In this document: in pieces, positions 7,813-16,594 of the stretch
Numbering within the stretch: position 1 is the first letter of the stretch
Layout of the letters: every line of letters starts with the position of its first letter
Assembly (NCBI RefSeq): GCF_003575975.1
Contig: NZ_QQXK01000026.1
Location: 1 to 59,603 of the forward strand
Source: Galactobacter valiniphilus
GTDB taxonomy: Bacteria > Actinomycetota > Actinomycetes > Actinomycetales > Micrococcaceae
Length of the DNA: 59,603 nt
Direction of reading: 5' to 3'
The notes under the pieces: model-generated
Databases searched by the model: none
What the model saw: the letters and a program-made list of their open reading frames with translations, nothing else
Told to the model about the DNA's origin: nothing
Program-made: the position numbers and the translations under genes

Positions 7813-8424
7813 TCAGGCGAGGCGTTCGACGCGCAGCACCCGGAAGGCCTTCTCGCGCGCGAAGCGCTCGAGCTCATACCCCTCGCCGAGCGTCTCCCCG
7901 AGCCAACTCTGCAACGAATCGGAGCCCAGGTTCTTCTGGACCACGAGGTAGGCCTCGCCGCCCACGTTCAGGCGCGGCAGCCACGTGAGCAGGATCTCAT
8001 GCAGCGCGGCCTTGCCCACGCGGATCGGCGGGTTCGACCAGATGAGATCAAAGCCGACGCCCGCGGGCACCTTGTCGGGGGTCGAGGCGACGATGTTCTC
8101 GCAGCCGAGCGCCGTCGCGTTGTCGCGCGTGAGTCCCAGTGAACGCTCGTTGACGTCCACCGCGTACACCGTCGCGGCGGGGGATTCGAGCGCCATCGTC
8201 AGGGCGATCGGCCCCCAGCCGCAGCCTATGTCGAGAAAAGTCCCGGCCTCGGCGGGCTCCGGCACGCGGCGCAGCAGCGCCTCGGTTCCCTTGTCCACGC
8301 CCTCCGGGCTGAAGATGCCGTTGGCGGTGGTCACCTCGCGCTCGCGTCCGGCGAGTTCGACGCGAATCGTGCGTCGGCGCTCGGGGGTGTCGGGGGAGGA
8401 GGTGAAGTAGTGCTGCTCGGCCAT
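7813..8424 (-). CDS. class I SAM methyltransferase, RsmC/RlmG-like
   Basis: The 203-residue protein is a small Rossmann-fold methyltransferase. It shows motif I FLDIGCGWGPIAL (residues about 65-77), an acidic ribose-binding motif in VYAVDVNERS, and the NPPI motif (SNPPIRVGKA, about 124-133) typical of enzymes methylating exocyclic amino groups of guanine in 16S/23S rRNA (RsmC/RlmG). It corresponds to the single-domain actinobacterial version. ATG 8424 sits 7 nt after a TAGGCT box, so the transcript is probably leaderless. A palindrome, ATAGAGTTTTCTCTAT, covers the -35 region. Confidence 0.85.
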   Translation of the reverse strand: MAEQHYFTSSPDTPERRRTIRVELAGREREVTTANGIFSPEGVDKGTEALLRRVPEPAEAGTFLDIGCGWGPIALTMALESPAATVYAVDVNERSLGLTRDNATALGCENIVASTPDKVPAGVGFDLIWSNPPIRVGKAALHEILLTWLPRLNVGGEAYLVVQKNLGSDSLQSWLGETLGEGYELERFAREKAFRVLRVERLA

Positions 8425-8449
8425 GGTGGTCAGCCTACCGATCCCAGTG

Positions 8450-8465
8450 ATAGAGTTTTCTCTAT
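8450..8465. promoter_or_regulatory. palindromic operator candidate over the methyltransferase promoter
   Basis: ATAGAGTTTTCTCTAT is an inverted repeat (ATAGAG/CTCTAT, 4-nt centre) in a GC-rich genome. It is centred about 33 bp upstream of the inferred leaderless start of the methyltransferase, so a repressor bound there would block RNA polymerase. The regulator is unknown. Confidence 0.4.
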
Positions 8466-8551
8466 GACTTACCTGTTCTTCGTGTGAGCGGCCCGCTCCC
8501 AGGCTCATTGAGCCCTGGGGATAACCGCGCCCCTCACCGGCGCCGGACCAG

Positions 8552-8557
8552 TAGACT
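8552..8557 (+). promoter_or_regulatory. -10 box of hflX
   Basis: TAGACT lies 25 bp upstream of the hflX ATG and fits the TANNNT -10 consensus. The short leader contains the AGGGAG ribosome-binding site. Confidence 0.5.
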
Positions 8558-8582
8558 TTCCAGCACGTCTAGCAGGGAGACC

Positions 8583-10208
8583 ATGACCCACACCGATTCC
8601 TCGCGCGCCCCGTTCAACGGCGCCGAGTCGCAGACCCTCGCCTCCGCCGCGTCCACGGACGCCGAGATCGAGGCCACCATCGCCCGCATCGTCGCCGCGG
8701 ACGACGCCCGCGCGGCCCGCGGCCGATCCGGCCGCGCCCAGCAGGGCGCTTCGGAGCACGACGGCGGCGACTCGCCTTTGGGCTCCGGCCGCGCCCTCGC
8801 GCTGAGCGACCTTTCGCAGGAGCACTCGCGCTTCGACGGCGCCCAGGAAGACCTGGCCGACCGCCGCGCGCTGCGCCGCGTCGCCGGTCTCTCCACCGAA
8901 CTCGAGGACGTCTCCGAGGTCGAATACCGCCAGCTGCGCCTCGAGCGCGTCGTGCTGGCCGGCCTCTGGAGCGAAGGCACGGCGCAAGATGCCGAGAACT
9001 CCCTGCAGGAGCTCGCCGCCCTCGCCGAGACCGCCGGCTCCGAGGTCCTGGACGGCATGGTTCAGCGCCGCCTCAAGCCGGACCCGGGCACCTTCCTCGG
9101 CTCCGGCAAGGCCCTCGAGCTCAAGGACATCGTCGAGGCGACCGGCGCCGACACCGTGATCGTCGACTCCGAGCTCTCCCCGTCCCAGCGCCGCGGCCTC
9201 GAGGACGTCGTGAAGGTCAAGGTCATCGACCGCACGGCCCTCATCCTGGACATCTTCGCCCAGCACGCCAAGTCCCGCGAGGGCAAGGCCCAGGTGGAAC
9301 TGGCCCAGCTCGAATACCTCCTGCCGCGCCTGCGCGGTTGGGGCGAGTCCATGTCCCGCCAGGCCGGTGGCCAGGTGGGCGGCGCCGGGGCCGGCATGGG
9401 CTCCCGCGGACCCGGCGAGACCAAGATCGAACTGGACCGCCGCCGCATCCGCCACCGCATGGCCAAGCTGCGCAAGGACATCGCCGGCATGAAGCCAGCC
9501 CGCGACGCCAAGCGTGCCAGCCGCCAGCGCAACGACGTCCCCTCCGTGGCGATCGTCGGCTACACCAACGCGGGCAAGTCCTCGCTCCTGAACCGCCTCA
9601 CCGACGCCGGCGTGCTCGTCGAGAACGCCCTGTTCGCGACCCTGGACCCCACGGTTCGCCAGGCCGTGACGCCGGACGGCATCGGCTTCACGCTCGCCGA
9701 CACCGTCGGCTTCGTGCGCTCGCTTCCCACCCAGCTCGTGGAGGCCTTCCGCTCCACGCTGGAGGAGGCGGCCGACGCCGATCTGCTGCTGCACGTCGTC
9801 GACGCCTCCCACCCCGATCCGGAGGGTCAGATCGCGGCCGTCCGCGACGTCCTGCGAGACGTCGACGCTCTCGAGGTGCCCGAGCTCATCGTCCTGAACA
9901 AGGCCGACATCGCCGACCCCGTGGTGGTGGATCGCCTGCGCCACACGCAGCGCGAGACCGTCGTCGTCTCCGCCCGCTCGGGCGAGGGCATCGACGAGCT
10001 CATGCAGCGCGTCTCCGAGCTCATCCCGCGGCCCTCCGTGCCGCTGGACATCGTGGTGCCCTATGCCAGGGGCGAGGTGGTCGCGCGCCTGCACGCCGCC
10101 GACGCCGAGATCCTCTCCACGGAGCACCTCGAGGACGGCACGCACCTGCGTGTGCTGGTCAAGGACGCCCTGGCGGCCGAGCTGGCCGAGTTCGTCGTGG
10201 CCTCGTGA
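8583..10208 (+). CDS. hflX: ribosome-associated GTPase HflX
   Basis: HflX splits stalled or heat-damaged ribosomes. The 541-residue protein has an Ala/acidic N-terminal extension (about 1-95) and the HflX N-terminal domain. A glycine-rich loop leads into GSRGPGETKIELDRRR (about 274-289), and a GTPase domain follows with G1 GYTNAGKSSLL (near 326), ATLDPT, G3 DTVGFVRSLP and G4 NKAD. At 541 residues it is longer than E. coli HflX because of the N-terminal extension. ATG 8583 follows AGGGAG. The last codons overlap the downstream helicase start (GTGA at 10205-10208). Confidence 0.96.
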   Translation: MTHTDSSRAPFNGAESQTLASAASTDAEIEATIARIVAADDARAARGRSGRAQQGASEHDGGDSPLGSGRALALSDLSQEHSRFDGAQEDLADRRALRRVAGLSTELEDVSEVEYRQLRLERVVLAGLWSEGTAQDAENSLQELAALAETAGSEVLDGMVQRRLKPDPGTFLGSGKALELKDIVEATGADTVIVDSELSPSQRRGLEDVVKVKVIDRTALILDIFAQHAKSREGKAQVELAQLEYLLPRLRGWGESMSRQAGGQVGGAGAGMGSRGPGETKIELDRRRIRHRMAKLRKDIAGMKPARDAKRASRQRNDVPSVAIVGYTNAGKSSLLNRLTDAGVLVENALFATLDPTVRQAVTPDGIGFTLADTVGFVRSLPTQLVEAFRSTLEEAADADLLLHVVDASHPDPEGQIAAVRDVLRDVDALEVPELIVLNKADIADPVVVDRLRHTQRETVVVSARSGEGIDELMQRVSELIPRPSVPLDIVVPYARGEVVARLHAADAEILSTEHLEDGTHLRVLVKDALAAELAEFVVAS

Positions 10209-12232
10209 GCGTCTTCGACAGCGAGGAGCTGAAGGTCGAGGACCTCCTCACCCACGCGGTGGGAGGCCTCGGCGGTCAGCGCCGCGAGGGCCAGCACGAG
10301 ATGGCCCGCAAGGTGGACGAGGCCCTGACCGAGGGCAAGCACCTCCTGGTGCAGGCCGGCACCGGCACGGGCAAGTCCCTGGCCTACCTGGTGCCAGCCA
10401 TCAAGCACGCCCTGGACTCCGAGAAACCGATCATCGTCTCCACGGCCACGCTGGCGCTGCAGTCCCAGATCGTGAGCCGCGACGTCCCGCGGCTCCTGGA
10501 GACGCTCGGCCCCGAGCTGCCCCGCGAGGTCGACATCGCCCTCCTGAAGGGCCGCAACAACTACGTCTGCAAGTACAAGCTCGGCGGCGGCTACCCGGAC
10601 GAGGAGGACACGCTCTTCGGAATCGAGGAGGCCGGCGGCGCCAAGCCGTCCTTCAACGAGGGCCCCAACTCGCATCTCGGCCGCGAGGTCGTGCGCCTGC
10701 GCGAATGGGCCGAGGAAACCGAGACCGGCGACCGCGACGAGGTCACGCCCTCCGTCTCCGACAAGGCCTGGCGCCAAGTGTCCGTCTCCTCGATGGAGTG
10801 CCTCGGCGCCCAGGCCTGCCCCATGGCCGACGAGTGCTTCACGGAGCGGGCCCGCGCCCACGCCTCCGAGGCCGACGTCGTCGTGACCAACCACGCCATG
10901 CTTGCGGTGTCCGCGTTCGAGGGGCTCGCCGTGCTCCCGGACTTCGACGCCGTCATCATCGATGAGGCCCACGAGCTGCAGGACCGCGTGACGTCCGCCG
11001 TGACGAAGCCGCTGTCCTCCTCGGCGGTCTCCCACGCCGCCGCGGCGGCGCGCAAGCACCTCAAGTCCACTGTGAAGTCCCTCAAGGACGCCGGCCTGGC
11101 CCTCGAGAAGGCCACCATCGGCGTGCCCACCGGCCTGCTCCCGCGCGGCCTCAACGAGGAGATGGCCGCGGCCGTTGCCGCCGTGCGTGACGCCGCCAAG
11201 GTGGCCCTGGCTGAGTCCAAGCCCGAGCCGGGTGCGCCCGTGGACGGCGGACGCCAGACCGCCCGCTCCGAGCTGGCGCAGCTCGTGGAGCTCGCGGATC
11301 GCCTGCTCGGAGCACACCACGAGCGCGAGGTCGTTTGGGCTGCGCGCCCCGGCCAGTTCGAGCCCGGCCGCGGCTACGTGGTGCCCGGCGACGACACCCC
11401 CGCCGTGCTCATGGTCGCGCCGCTCTCCGTGGCCGGCCAGCTCAGGGAGGGCCTCTTCGACGGCCACACCGTGGTGCTGACCTCCGCCACCCTCGCGCTC
11501 GGTGCCAAGTTCGAGCCCGTCGCCGGCGACCTCGGCCTCATGGGCGCCGGCGCCCCCGAGTGGGAGGCCATCGACGTCGGCAGCCCCTTCGACTACCCGG
11601 CGCAGGGCATGCTCTACGTCGCCAGGCAGCTGCCGCCGCCGGGCCGCGGTCTCTCCGACGCCGCCCTCGACGAGATCGAGGCGCTCATCAAGGCCTCCGG
11701 GGGAGCCGCGCTCGCGCTCTTCTCCTCCCGGCGCGCCGCCGAGGAGGCCGCCGAGGCCCTCCGCAAGCGCGTCGATGTCCCCATCCTGTGCCAGGGGGAT
11801 GCGAGCATCCCCGAGCTGGTGCGCACCTTCGCCGCCGACGAGGAGACGTGCCTCTTCGGCACCATGACGCTCTGGCAGGGCGTGGACGTCCCGGGCCCGA
11901 ATTGCCGGCTCGTCATCATCGACCGCATCCCCTTCCCGCGCCCCGACGACCCGCTCTCCACGGCGCGCACGCGCGACATCAACCAGCGCGGCGGCAACGG
12001 CTTCATGGCCGTGTCCGCGCAGCACGCCGCCGTGCGCCTCGCGCAGGGCGCCGGCCGCCTGATCCGCTCGGTGGGGGACCGCGGCGTCGTCGCGATCCTC
12101 GACTCGCGCATGGTGAGCAAGGGCTACGGCGGCTTCCTCAAGGACACCCTGCCGCCCCTGTGGCCCACGACCGACCGGGCCACCGTGCTCGGCGCGCTGG
12201 GCCGTCTGTCGCAGGCTCCTGCCGCGACGTAG
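10205..12232 (+). CDS. dinG: DinG/XPD-like ATP-dependent DNA helicase
   Basis: A 675-residue superfamily 2 helicase. Walker A is QAGTGTGKS (about 50-58) and the DEAH box is near 253. Four cysteines lie between them (NNYVCKY near 122 and MECLGAQACPMADECF near 198-211), placed as in the 4Fe-4S cluster of DinG/XPD helicases. C-terminal helicase motifs include FGTMTLWQGVDVPG and QGAGRLIRSVGDRG. It probably unwinds forked or RNA-DNA structures during repair. The GTG start overlaps the hflX stop. DinG belongs to the SOS regulon in some bacteria; here it is cotranscribed with hflX and simply faces lexA. Confidence 0.9.
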   Translation: MSVFDSEELKVEDLLTHAVGGLGGQRREGQHEMARKVDEALTEGKHLLVQAGTGTGKSLAYLVPAIKHALDSEKPIIVSTATLALQSQIVSRDVPRLLETLGPELPREVDIALLKGRNNYVCKYKLGGGYPDEEDTLFGIEEAGGAKPSFNEGPNSHLGREVVRLREWAEETETGDRDEVTPSVSDKAWRQVSVSSMECLGAQACPMADECFTERARAHASEADVVVTNHAMLAVSAFEGLAVLPDFDAVIIDEAHELQDRVTSAVTKPLSSSAVSHAAAAARKHLKSTVKSLKDAGLALEKATIGVPTGLLPRGLNEEMAAAVAAVRDAAKVALAESKPEPGAPVDGGRQTARSELAQLVELADRLLGAHHEREVVWAARPGQFEPGRGYVVPGDDTPAVLMVAPLSVAGQLREGLFDGHTVVLTSATLALGAKFEPVAGDLGLMGAGAPEWEAIDVGSPFDYPAQGMLYVARQLPPPGRGLSDAALDEIEALIKASGGAALALFSSRRAAEEAAEALRKRVDVPILCQGDASIPELVRTFAADEETCLFGTMTLWQGVDVPGPNCRLVIIDRIPFPRPDDPLSTARTRDINQRGGNGFMAVSAQHAAVRLAQGAGRLIRSVGDRGVVAILDSRMVSKGYGGFLKDTLPPLWPTTDRATVLGALGRLSQAPAAT

Positions 12233-12259
12233 TCGGCGAGGCCCCGGAGCGGCCACCGC

Positions 12260-12305
12260 AACGCGAGGCGCCCCCGTCCTGAAAAGGACGGGGGCGCCTC
12301 GCGTT
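12260..12305. terminator. bidirectional terminator between the helicase gene and lexA
   Basis: A perfect 21-bp inverted repeat (12260-12280 with 12285-12305) encloses a GAAA tetraloop, between two convergent genes (stops at 12232 and 12324). A GTTGGTTG tail follows on the plus strand. Confidence 0.85.
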
Positions 12306-12323
12306 GGTTGTGGGTGGGGTGGC

Positions 12324-13055
12324 TCAGAGCGAGCGCAGCACCGAGACGACCTTGCCCATGACGGTGGCGTGGTCTCCCAGGATGGGCTCGTACTGCGAGT
12401 TCTGCGGGAGCAGCCAGGTGTGGCCGTCGCGCTGACGGAAGGTCTTCACCGTTGCCTCGTCGTCCAGGAGTGCGGCCACGATGTCGCCGTTGACCGCGTT
12501 GTCCTGGCGACGCACCACGACCCAGTCGCCGTCGCAGATGGCGGCGTCGATCATGGAATCGCCGGAGACCTTGAGCATGAACAGCTCGCCGTGGCCCACG
12601 AGCTGGCGGGGGAGCGGGAAGACGTCCTCGACCTGCTGTTCGGCCAGGATGGGCCCGCCGGCCGCGATGCGGCCCACGAGCGGGACCATGGCCTGATGCT
12701 CGGTGCCCGGGAATTCGAGGGGAGCCGGGGCTTCCTGCACGACGGCGGGCGCCTGGGCGGGTGCCTCCGGCGCCTTGGCGGCGCGGGCCGGTTCGAGGCG
12801 CAGGCCGTCCGGGCCCAGCACCTCGATGGCCCGCGGCAGGCGCGGATCGCGGCGGACGTAGCCGGCCTTCTCCAGCTGCCCGAGCTGGTGGGTCACCGAG
12901 GAAAGCGACTTCAGGCCGACGGCGTCGCCGATCTCTCGCATGGTGGGCGGGTAGCCGTGCTTCTCCGTTGAGGAGGTGATGGCCTCGAGGATCTGACGCT
13001 GGCGGGTGGTCAGGGCCTTGCGAGGCGCCTGCGGCTCGGTACTGGGGCGGCTCAC
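12324..13055 (-). CDS. lexA: SOS repressor LexA
   Basis: LexA represses the DNA-damage regulon and self-cleaves on RecA filaments. The 243-residue form has a winged helix (about 14-75; [20 protein letters not shown]), an Ala/Pro-rich linker, and the S24 peptidase domain. The cleavage site is Ala132-Gly133 (GRIAAGGP), nucleophile Ser167 (VSGDSMID) and Lys204 (ATVKTF). I chose GTG 13055 because AGGAGG lies five bases before it. An ATG at 13142 would add 29 residues and also has an AAGAAGGGG upstream, so it remains possible. It is divergent from a LysM gene across a region packed with LexA-like sites, so it is almost surely autoregulated. Confidence 0.93.
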   Translation of the reverse strand: MSRPSTEPQAPRKALTTRQRQILEAITSSTEKHGYPPTMREIGDAVGLKSLSSVTHQLGQLEKAGYVRRDPRLPRAIEVLGPDGLRLEPARAAKAPEAPAQAPAVVQEAPAPLEFPGTEHQAMVPLVGRIAAGGPILAEQQVEDVFPLPRQLVGHGELFMLKVSGDSMIDAAICDGDWVVVRRQDNAVNGDIVAALLDDEATVKTFRQRDGHTWLLPQNSQYEPILGDHATVMGKVVSVLRSL

Positions 13056-13204
13056 GCTGACCTCCTGCGCTTCTCCGTTCCTGCGGAACGGGGGCGTATC
13101 CCGATCGGGTTCGACCGAGGTGTCGGGGGTGACGGTTTCCATAAGAGCCGCACCCCTTCTTAGGTCTCAAGGTTAGGCCACGAAGGGACGCGATTCAAAG
13201 ATTT

Positions 13205-13311
13205 GTTCGAACGTGTCTCGACATCGATCGAACACACGTGCTAGAAATGTTCCAACGCACTTCGAAGACATCTTCGAAAGTCCGGACCCGTGGTTTCGAA
13301 TCCGTTCGAAA
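13205..13311. promoter_or_regulatory. LexA operator cluster between lexA and the LysM gene
   Basis: Five TTCGAA hexamers occur in about 105 bp, at 13206, 13261, 13273, 13295 and 13305. The best site, TCGAAGACATCTTCGA (13262-13277), has the 16-bp spacing of the actinobacterial SOS box TCGAAC-N4-GTTCGA. TCGAACACACGTGCTA (13228-13243) matches its left half exactly. TTTCGAATCCGTTCGAAA (13294-13311) is a shorter-spaced palindrome just upstream of the LysM ribosome-binding site. Together they would let LexA repress both divergent genes. Confidence 0.75.
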
Positions 13312-13321
13312 GGTGAACCCC

Positions 13322-13678
13322 ATGTCGCAGATCGCTTTCTCCGCCCCCGCCGCCCCGCTGGCCCCGCTTCGCCTGACGGCGCGCGGCCGCCTCGTGCTGC
13401 TGGCGCTGCCGCTCCTGATGATCGTCACGGTCGCCACGCTCATCATCGGCGCGTGGCTGGCCCCCGCCAGCGCGTCCCAGACCCACCTCACGGGTCCCGG
13501 CACGGGCCTCGAGGAGGTCACGGTCATGGAGGGCGACTCGCTCTGGGGCCTGGCCCGCGAGTTCGCTCCCTCGCAGGACACCCGCGAGGTCGTCAGCCGC
13601 ATCGCCTCCCTCAATGCCGACACCGGCGTCCTCAAGCCGGGTCAGACGCTCATCGTCCCCAGCGACGCCCAGGACTGA
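13322..13678 (+). CDS. LysM-domain membrane protein, YneA/ChiZ/DivS-like SOS cell-division inhibitor candidate
   Basis: The 118-residue protein has a short cytosolic N-terminus, one membrane segment (residues about 23-45, VLLALPLLMIVTVATLII) and an extracytoplasmic LysM domain (about 66-113; VMEGDSLWGLARE ... LKPGQTLIVP) that binds peptidoglycan. The same layout beside and divergent from lexA is known for Bacillus YneA and mycobacterial Rv2719c/ChiZ, which stop septation during SOS; Corynebacterium DivS has a comparable role. The GAAAGGTG site before the ATG overlaps the last LexA-like palindrome. The role is inferred from layout and position. Confidence 0.82.
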   Translation: MSQIAFSAPAAPLAPLRLTARGRLVLLALPLLMIVTVATLIIGAWLAPASASQTHLTGPGTGLEEVTVMEGDSLWGLAREFAPSQDTREVVSRIASLNADTGVLKPGQTLIVPSDAQD

Positions 13679-13804
13679 GCCGCGCCTCTTCGGAGGTTCC
13701 CCAACAGACTTGTGAGCCGCTCGGCTCACGCACCACGTGTTCCCTCCGAGGGTGCTGCGGACGATAGGTCACCTCGTCTGCCTCGGCGGGTCACACCCCT
13801 CACG

Positions 13805-13833
13805 GCCCCGGCCTCCGTCATGGAGGCCGGGGC
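13805..13833 (+). terminator. hairpin between the LysM gene and hisC
   Basis: A perfect 12-bp stem, GCCCCGGCCTCC/GGAGGCCGGGGC with loop GTCAT, follows the LysM gene by 126 bp and precedes the hisC promoter box TAGACT (13850-13855) by about 17 bp. It probably ends LysM transcription. It lies upstream of the predicted hisC start, so it is not an attenuator of hisC. Confidence 0.6.
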
Positions 13834-13862
13834 TCTGTCGTGATCGACCTAGACTTCAAGGC

Positions 13863-14984
13863 GTGAGCCAAGATCGCCTCGAACTCCTCTCCCAGCTTCC
13901 CCTGCGCGACAACCTGCGTGGCCTCTCGCCGTACGGCGCACCCCAGATAGACGTCCCCGTGCAGCTGAACGTCAACGAGAACACCCATCCCATGCCCCAG
14001 GCCGTGGTGGACGCGATCACGGAGGCCGTCCGCGAGGCCGCCGCGACCCTCTACCGCTACCCGGACCGCGAGTTCGTGGCGCTGCGCGAGGACCTCGCCG
14101 CCTACCTTGGCCACGGCCTCACCTTTGAGAACCTCTGGGCCGCTAACGGCTCCAACGAGGTCCTCCAGCAGATCCTCCAGGCCTTCGGCGGCCCCGGCCG
14201 CACCTTGCTGAGCTTCCCGCCGACCTACTCCATGTACCCGCTGCTCGCCTCGGGCACCGACACGGGCTACCTCGAGGGCAAGCGCACGGGCGACTATACG
14301 CTCTCGGCCGACGACGCGGCGCGCCAGGTGATCGAGCACGAGCCGAACATCGTGTTCCTGTGCTCGCCCAACAACCCGACCGGCACGGCCCTGGGACTCG
14401 ACGTCATCGAGGCCGTTTACGAGGCGGGCGAGGCCTTCAACACCATCGTGGTGGTGGACGAGGCCTATGCCGAGTTCGCCCTGGCCGGCACGCGCTCGGC
14501 CCTCACCCTGCTGCCGGGCCGCGAGCGCCTCATCGTCACGCGCACCATGTCCAAGGCCTTCGCCCTGGCCGGTGCCCGCCTCGGCTACCTCGCCGCCGCC
14601 GCCCAGGTCGTTGACGCCCTGCGCCTCGTGCGCCTGCCGTACCACCTCTCGGCCGTGACCCAGGCGACCGCGCGCGCTGCCCTGGCCCACGCCGACGTGC
14701 TCCTCGACAACGTCGAGGACATCAAGCGCCAGCGCGACCGCATCGTCTCCGAGCTCACGGCGCTCGGCCTCGTGCCGGCCGTCTCCGACTCGAACTTTGT
14801 GACCTTCGGGCGCCTCACCGACCCGAACGCGGTCTTCGAGGCGCTGCTGGCCGACGGCATCATCGTGCGCAACAACGGCCTACCCGGACAGCTGCGCGTC
14901 ACGGCCGGCACCGAGGCCGAGACGAGCGCCTTCCTGAACAGCCTGCGCGCCTACCTCGAGGCCCACCCGGAGGCGAGGGCCTGA
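13863..14984 (+). CDS. hisC: histidinol-phosphate aminotransferase
   Basis: A PLP-dependent class II aminotransferase (373 residues) making L-histidinol phosphate from imidazole-acetol phosphate. Visible motifs are NVNENTHPMP near the N-terminus, CSPNNPTGTALG, VVDEAYAEFA, and the PLP-lysine region TRTMSKAFALAGARLGY. GTG 13863 is 7 nt downstream of TAGACT, implying a leaderless mRNA. It is the first gene of the his cluster hisC-hisB-hisH-small membrane gene-priA. Confidence 0.94.
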   Translation: MSQDRLELLSQLPLRDNLRGLSPYGAPQIDVPVQLNVNENTHPMPQAVVDAITEAVREAAATLYRYPDREFVALREDLAAYLGHGLTFENLWAANGSNEVLQQILQAFGGPGRTLLSFPPTYSMYPLLASGTDTGYLEGKRTGDYTLSADDAARQVIEHEPNIVFLCSPNNPTGTALGLDVIEAVYEAGEAFNTIVVVDEAYAEFALAGTRSALTLLPGRERLIVTRTMSKAFALAGARLGYLAAAAQVVDALRLVRLPYHLSAVTQATARAALAHADVLLDNVEDIKRQRDRIVSELTALGLVPAVSDSNFVTFGRLTDPNAVFEALLADGIIVRNNGLPGQLRVTAGTEAETSAFLNSLRAYLEAHPEARA

Positions 14985-15022
14985 GGGCACGTCCCCTCGG
15001 CCTCGACCGGCACCGACGCCGG

Positions 15023-15028
15023 TAGACT
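15023..15028 (+). promoter_or_regulatory. -10 box upstream of hisB
   Basis: TAGACT at 43 bp before the hisB ATG gives hisB-hisH-small membrane gene their own promoter in addition to read-through from hisC. Confidence 0.5.
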
Positions 15029-15070
15029 GAACACACCCACCCCTCTTTGAGCGACGGAGTACGAAACAGC

Positions 15071-15691
15071 ATGCCCGCCGAACTCCTCTCCGGCCGCAAG
15101 GCCCGGATGGAACGCGTCACCAGCGAGTCAAATGTGCTCGTCGAGATCGATCTCGACGGCACCGGCCGCGCCACCATCGACACCTCGGTGCCGTTCTACG
15201 ACCACATGCTCACGGCCCTGGCCAAGCATTCGCTGATCGACCTCACGGTCAAGTCCACGGGCGACACGCACATCGACGTCCACCACACGGTGGAGGACAC
15301 GGCGATCGCCTTCGGCGAGGTGCTGCGCACCGCCCTGGGAGACAAGAGCGGCATCCGTCGCTTCGGCACCGCCACGGTGCCGCTGGACGAGTCGCTGGCC
15401 CGCGCCGTCGTCGACATCTCCGGCCGCCCCTTCCTGGTCCACGAGGGCGAGCCCGAGGGCCAGCAGTACCACCTCATCGGCGGCCACTTCACGGGCTCCA
15501 TGACGCGCCACGTCTTCGAGGCCATCGCCTTCCACGCCGGCATCTGCCTGCACGTGGACGTGCTGCGCGGGCGCGATCCGCACCACATCGTCGAGTCGCA
15601 GTTCAAGGCCTTCGCCCGCGCGCTGCGCGAGGCAGTGGAGCCGGACGAGCGCATGGCGGGCCAGATCCCGTCCACGAAGGGTGCCCTCTGA
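15071..15691 (+). CDS. hisB: imidazoleglycerol-phosphate dehydratase
   Basis: Dehydrates imidazole glycerol phosphate in histidine synthesis. The 206-residue monofunctional enzyme has the two metal-binding repeats typical of the family: [19 protein letters not shown] (about 67-85) and [21 protein letters not shown] (about 148-168), with [15 protein letters not shown] following. The phosphatase half of enterobacterial HisB is absent, as usual in actinobacteria. ATG 15071 gives a start that matches the family; a TTG at 15047 would be longer. Its stop shares a base with the hisH ATG (TGATG). Confidence 0.96.
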   Translation: MPAELLSGRKARMERVTSESNVLVEIDLDGTGRATIDTSVPFYDHMLTALAKHSLIDLTVKSTGDTHIDVHHTVEDTAIAFGEVLRTALGDKSGIRRFGTATVPLDESLARAVVDISGRPFLVHEGEPEGQQYHLIGGHFTGSMTRHVFEAIAFHAGICLHVDVLRGRDPHHIVESQFKAFARALREAVEPDERMAGQIPSTKGAL

Positions 15692-16323
15692 TGGCTCCCA
15701 AGGTCACCGTCCTCGACTACGGGGCCGGCAACGTCCGCTCCGCCGTGCGTGCCCTCGAGCACGTGGGCGCCGAGGTCAAGCTGTCCCGCGATCCGCAGGA
15801 CATCAGGGAGGCCGACGGCCTGCTGGTCCCTGGCGTCGGTGCCTACGCCGCCGTCATGGACGCGCTCAAGGCCTCCGGCTCGCTGCGTCACCTTGGCTAC
15901 CGCATCGCCGGCGGCCGCGCGACGATGGGCATCTGCGTCGGCCACCAGGTCTTCTTCGAGGCGGGCGTCGAGCACGGCGTGCGCACCGAGGGTCTGGGGG
16001 AGTGGCCGGGCGTCGTCGAGCGCCTGCCCGCCCCGGTGGTTCCCCACATGGGCTGGAACACTGTGCAGGCCCCGGAGGGCTCGCGCCTGTTCGAGGGCAT
16101 CGAGGACGAGCGCTTCTACTTCGTGCACTCCTACGGCGTGCTCGAGTGGAACTTCGACGTGACGCAGCCGGCCATGCGGCCGCCGCTCGTGACGTGGGCC
16201 GAGCACGGCGCGCCGTTCATCGCGGCCGTCGAAAACGGCTCGCTGAGCGCCACGCAGTTCCACCCCGAGAAGTCGGGAGACGCCGGAGCCGCCCTGCTGA
16301 AGAACTGGATGGGAACGTTCTGA
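15691..16323 (+). CDS. hisH: imidazole glycerol phosphate synthase, glutaminase subunit
   Basis: Supplies ammonia from glutamine to HisF. The 210-residue class I glutamine amidotransferase has [14 protein letters not shown] at the N-terminus, the nucleophile Cys82 in [18 protein letters not shown], and the catalytic His-Glu in [12 protein letters not shown]. The start overlaps the hisB stop, and the stop overlaps the next small gene in the same TGATG manner. hisF is not in the window. Confidence 0.95.
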   Translation: MAPKVTVLDYGAGNVRSAVRALEHVGAEVKLSRDPQDIREADGLLVPGVGAYAAVMDALKASGSLRHLGYRIAGGRATMGICVGHQVFFEAGVEHGVRTEGLGEWPGVVERLPAPVVPHMGWNTVQAPEGSRLFEGIEDERFYFVHSYGVLEWNFDVTQPAMRPPLVTWAEHGAPFIAAVENGSLSATQFHPEKSGDAGAALLKNWMGTF

Positions 16324-16478
16324 TGGGACCCGTACTGCTCATGGCCCTCGGCGGCCTGCTCGCCGGCGGCGCCTTCTCCCTCAGGAAGCAAGGCGCGGGG
16401 CTCACCTGGGTCATCGTGTGCGCGGCCCTCGCGGTCATGTCGCTCGTGGCGGCCTGGGCCCTCACCTACAAGCTCTAG
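16323..16478 (+). CDS. small two-helix membrane protein in the his cluster
   Basis: A 51-residue protein whose ATG overlaps the hisH stop (TGATG), so it is translationally coupled to histidine genes. It has two hydrophobic segments, [17 protein letters not shown] and [19 protein letters not shown], separated by a short RKQGAG loop. No family motif is recognised and the role is unknown. GC-rich third positions and the tight overlap make it a real gene rather than a chance frame. A terminator follows directly. Confidence 0.75.
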   Translation: MGPVLLMALGGLLAGGAFSLRKQGAGLTWVIVCAALAVMSLVAAWALTYKL

Positions 16479-16494
16479 CCCCCACGGGCTCACG

Positions 16495-16521
16495 CGGCGC
16501 GGGCCCCAGGCCCGCGCCGCT
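16495..16521 (+). terminator. intrinsic terminator before priA
   Basis: A perfect 12-bp stem, GCGGCGCGGGCC/GGCCCGCGCCGC with loop CCA, followed by TTTC, 17 bp after the small membrane gene and 74 bp before priA. Confidence 0.75.
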
Positions 16522-16594
16522 TTCATCACCACCCACGCACCACCCGCACTTCCAGGCCGCAGCGCGAGCGGCCAGCGATAAGGACACGCACACC

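Noticed and set aside
10061-12256. 731-codon minus-strand frame opposite the DinG-like helicase
   Set aside because: Shadow frame; the plus-strand protein has complete helicase motifs.
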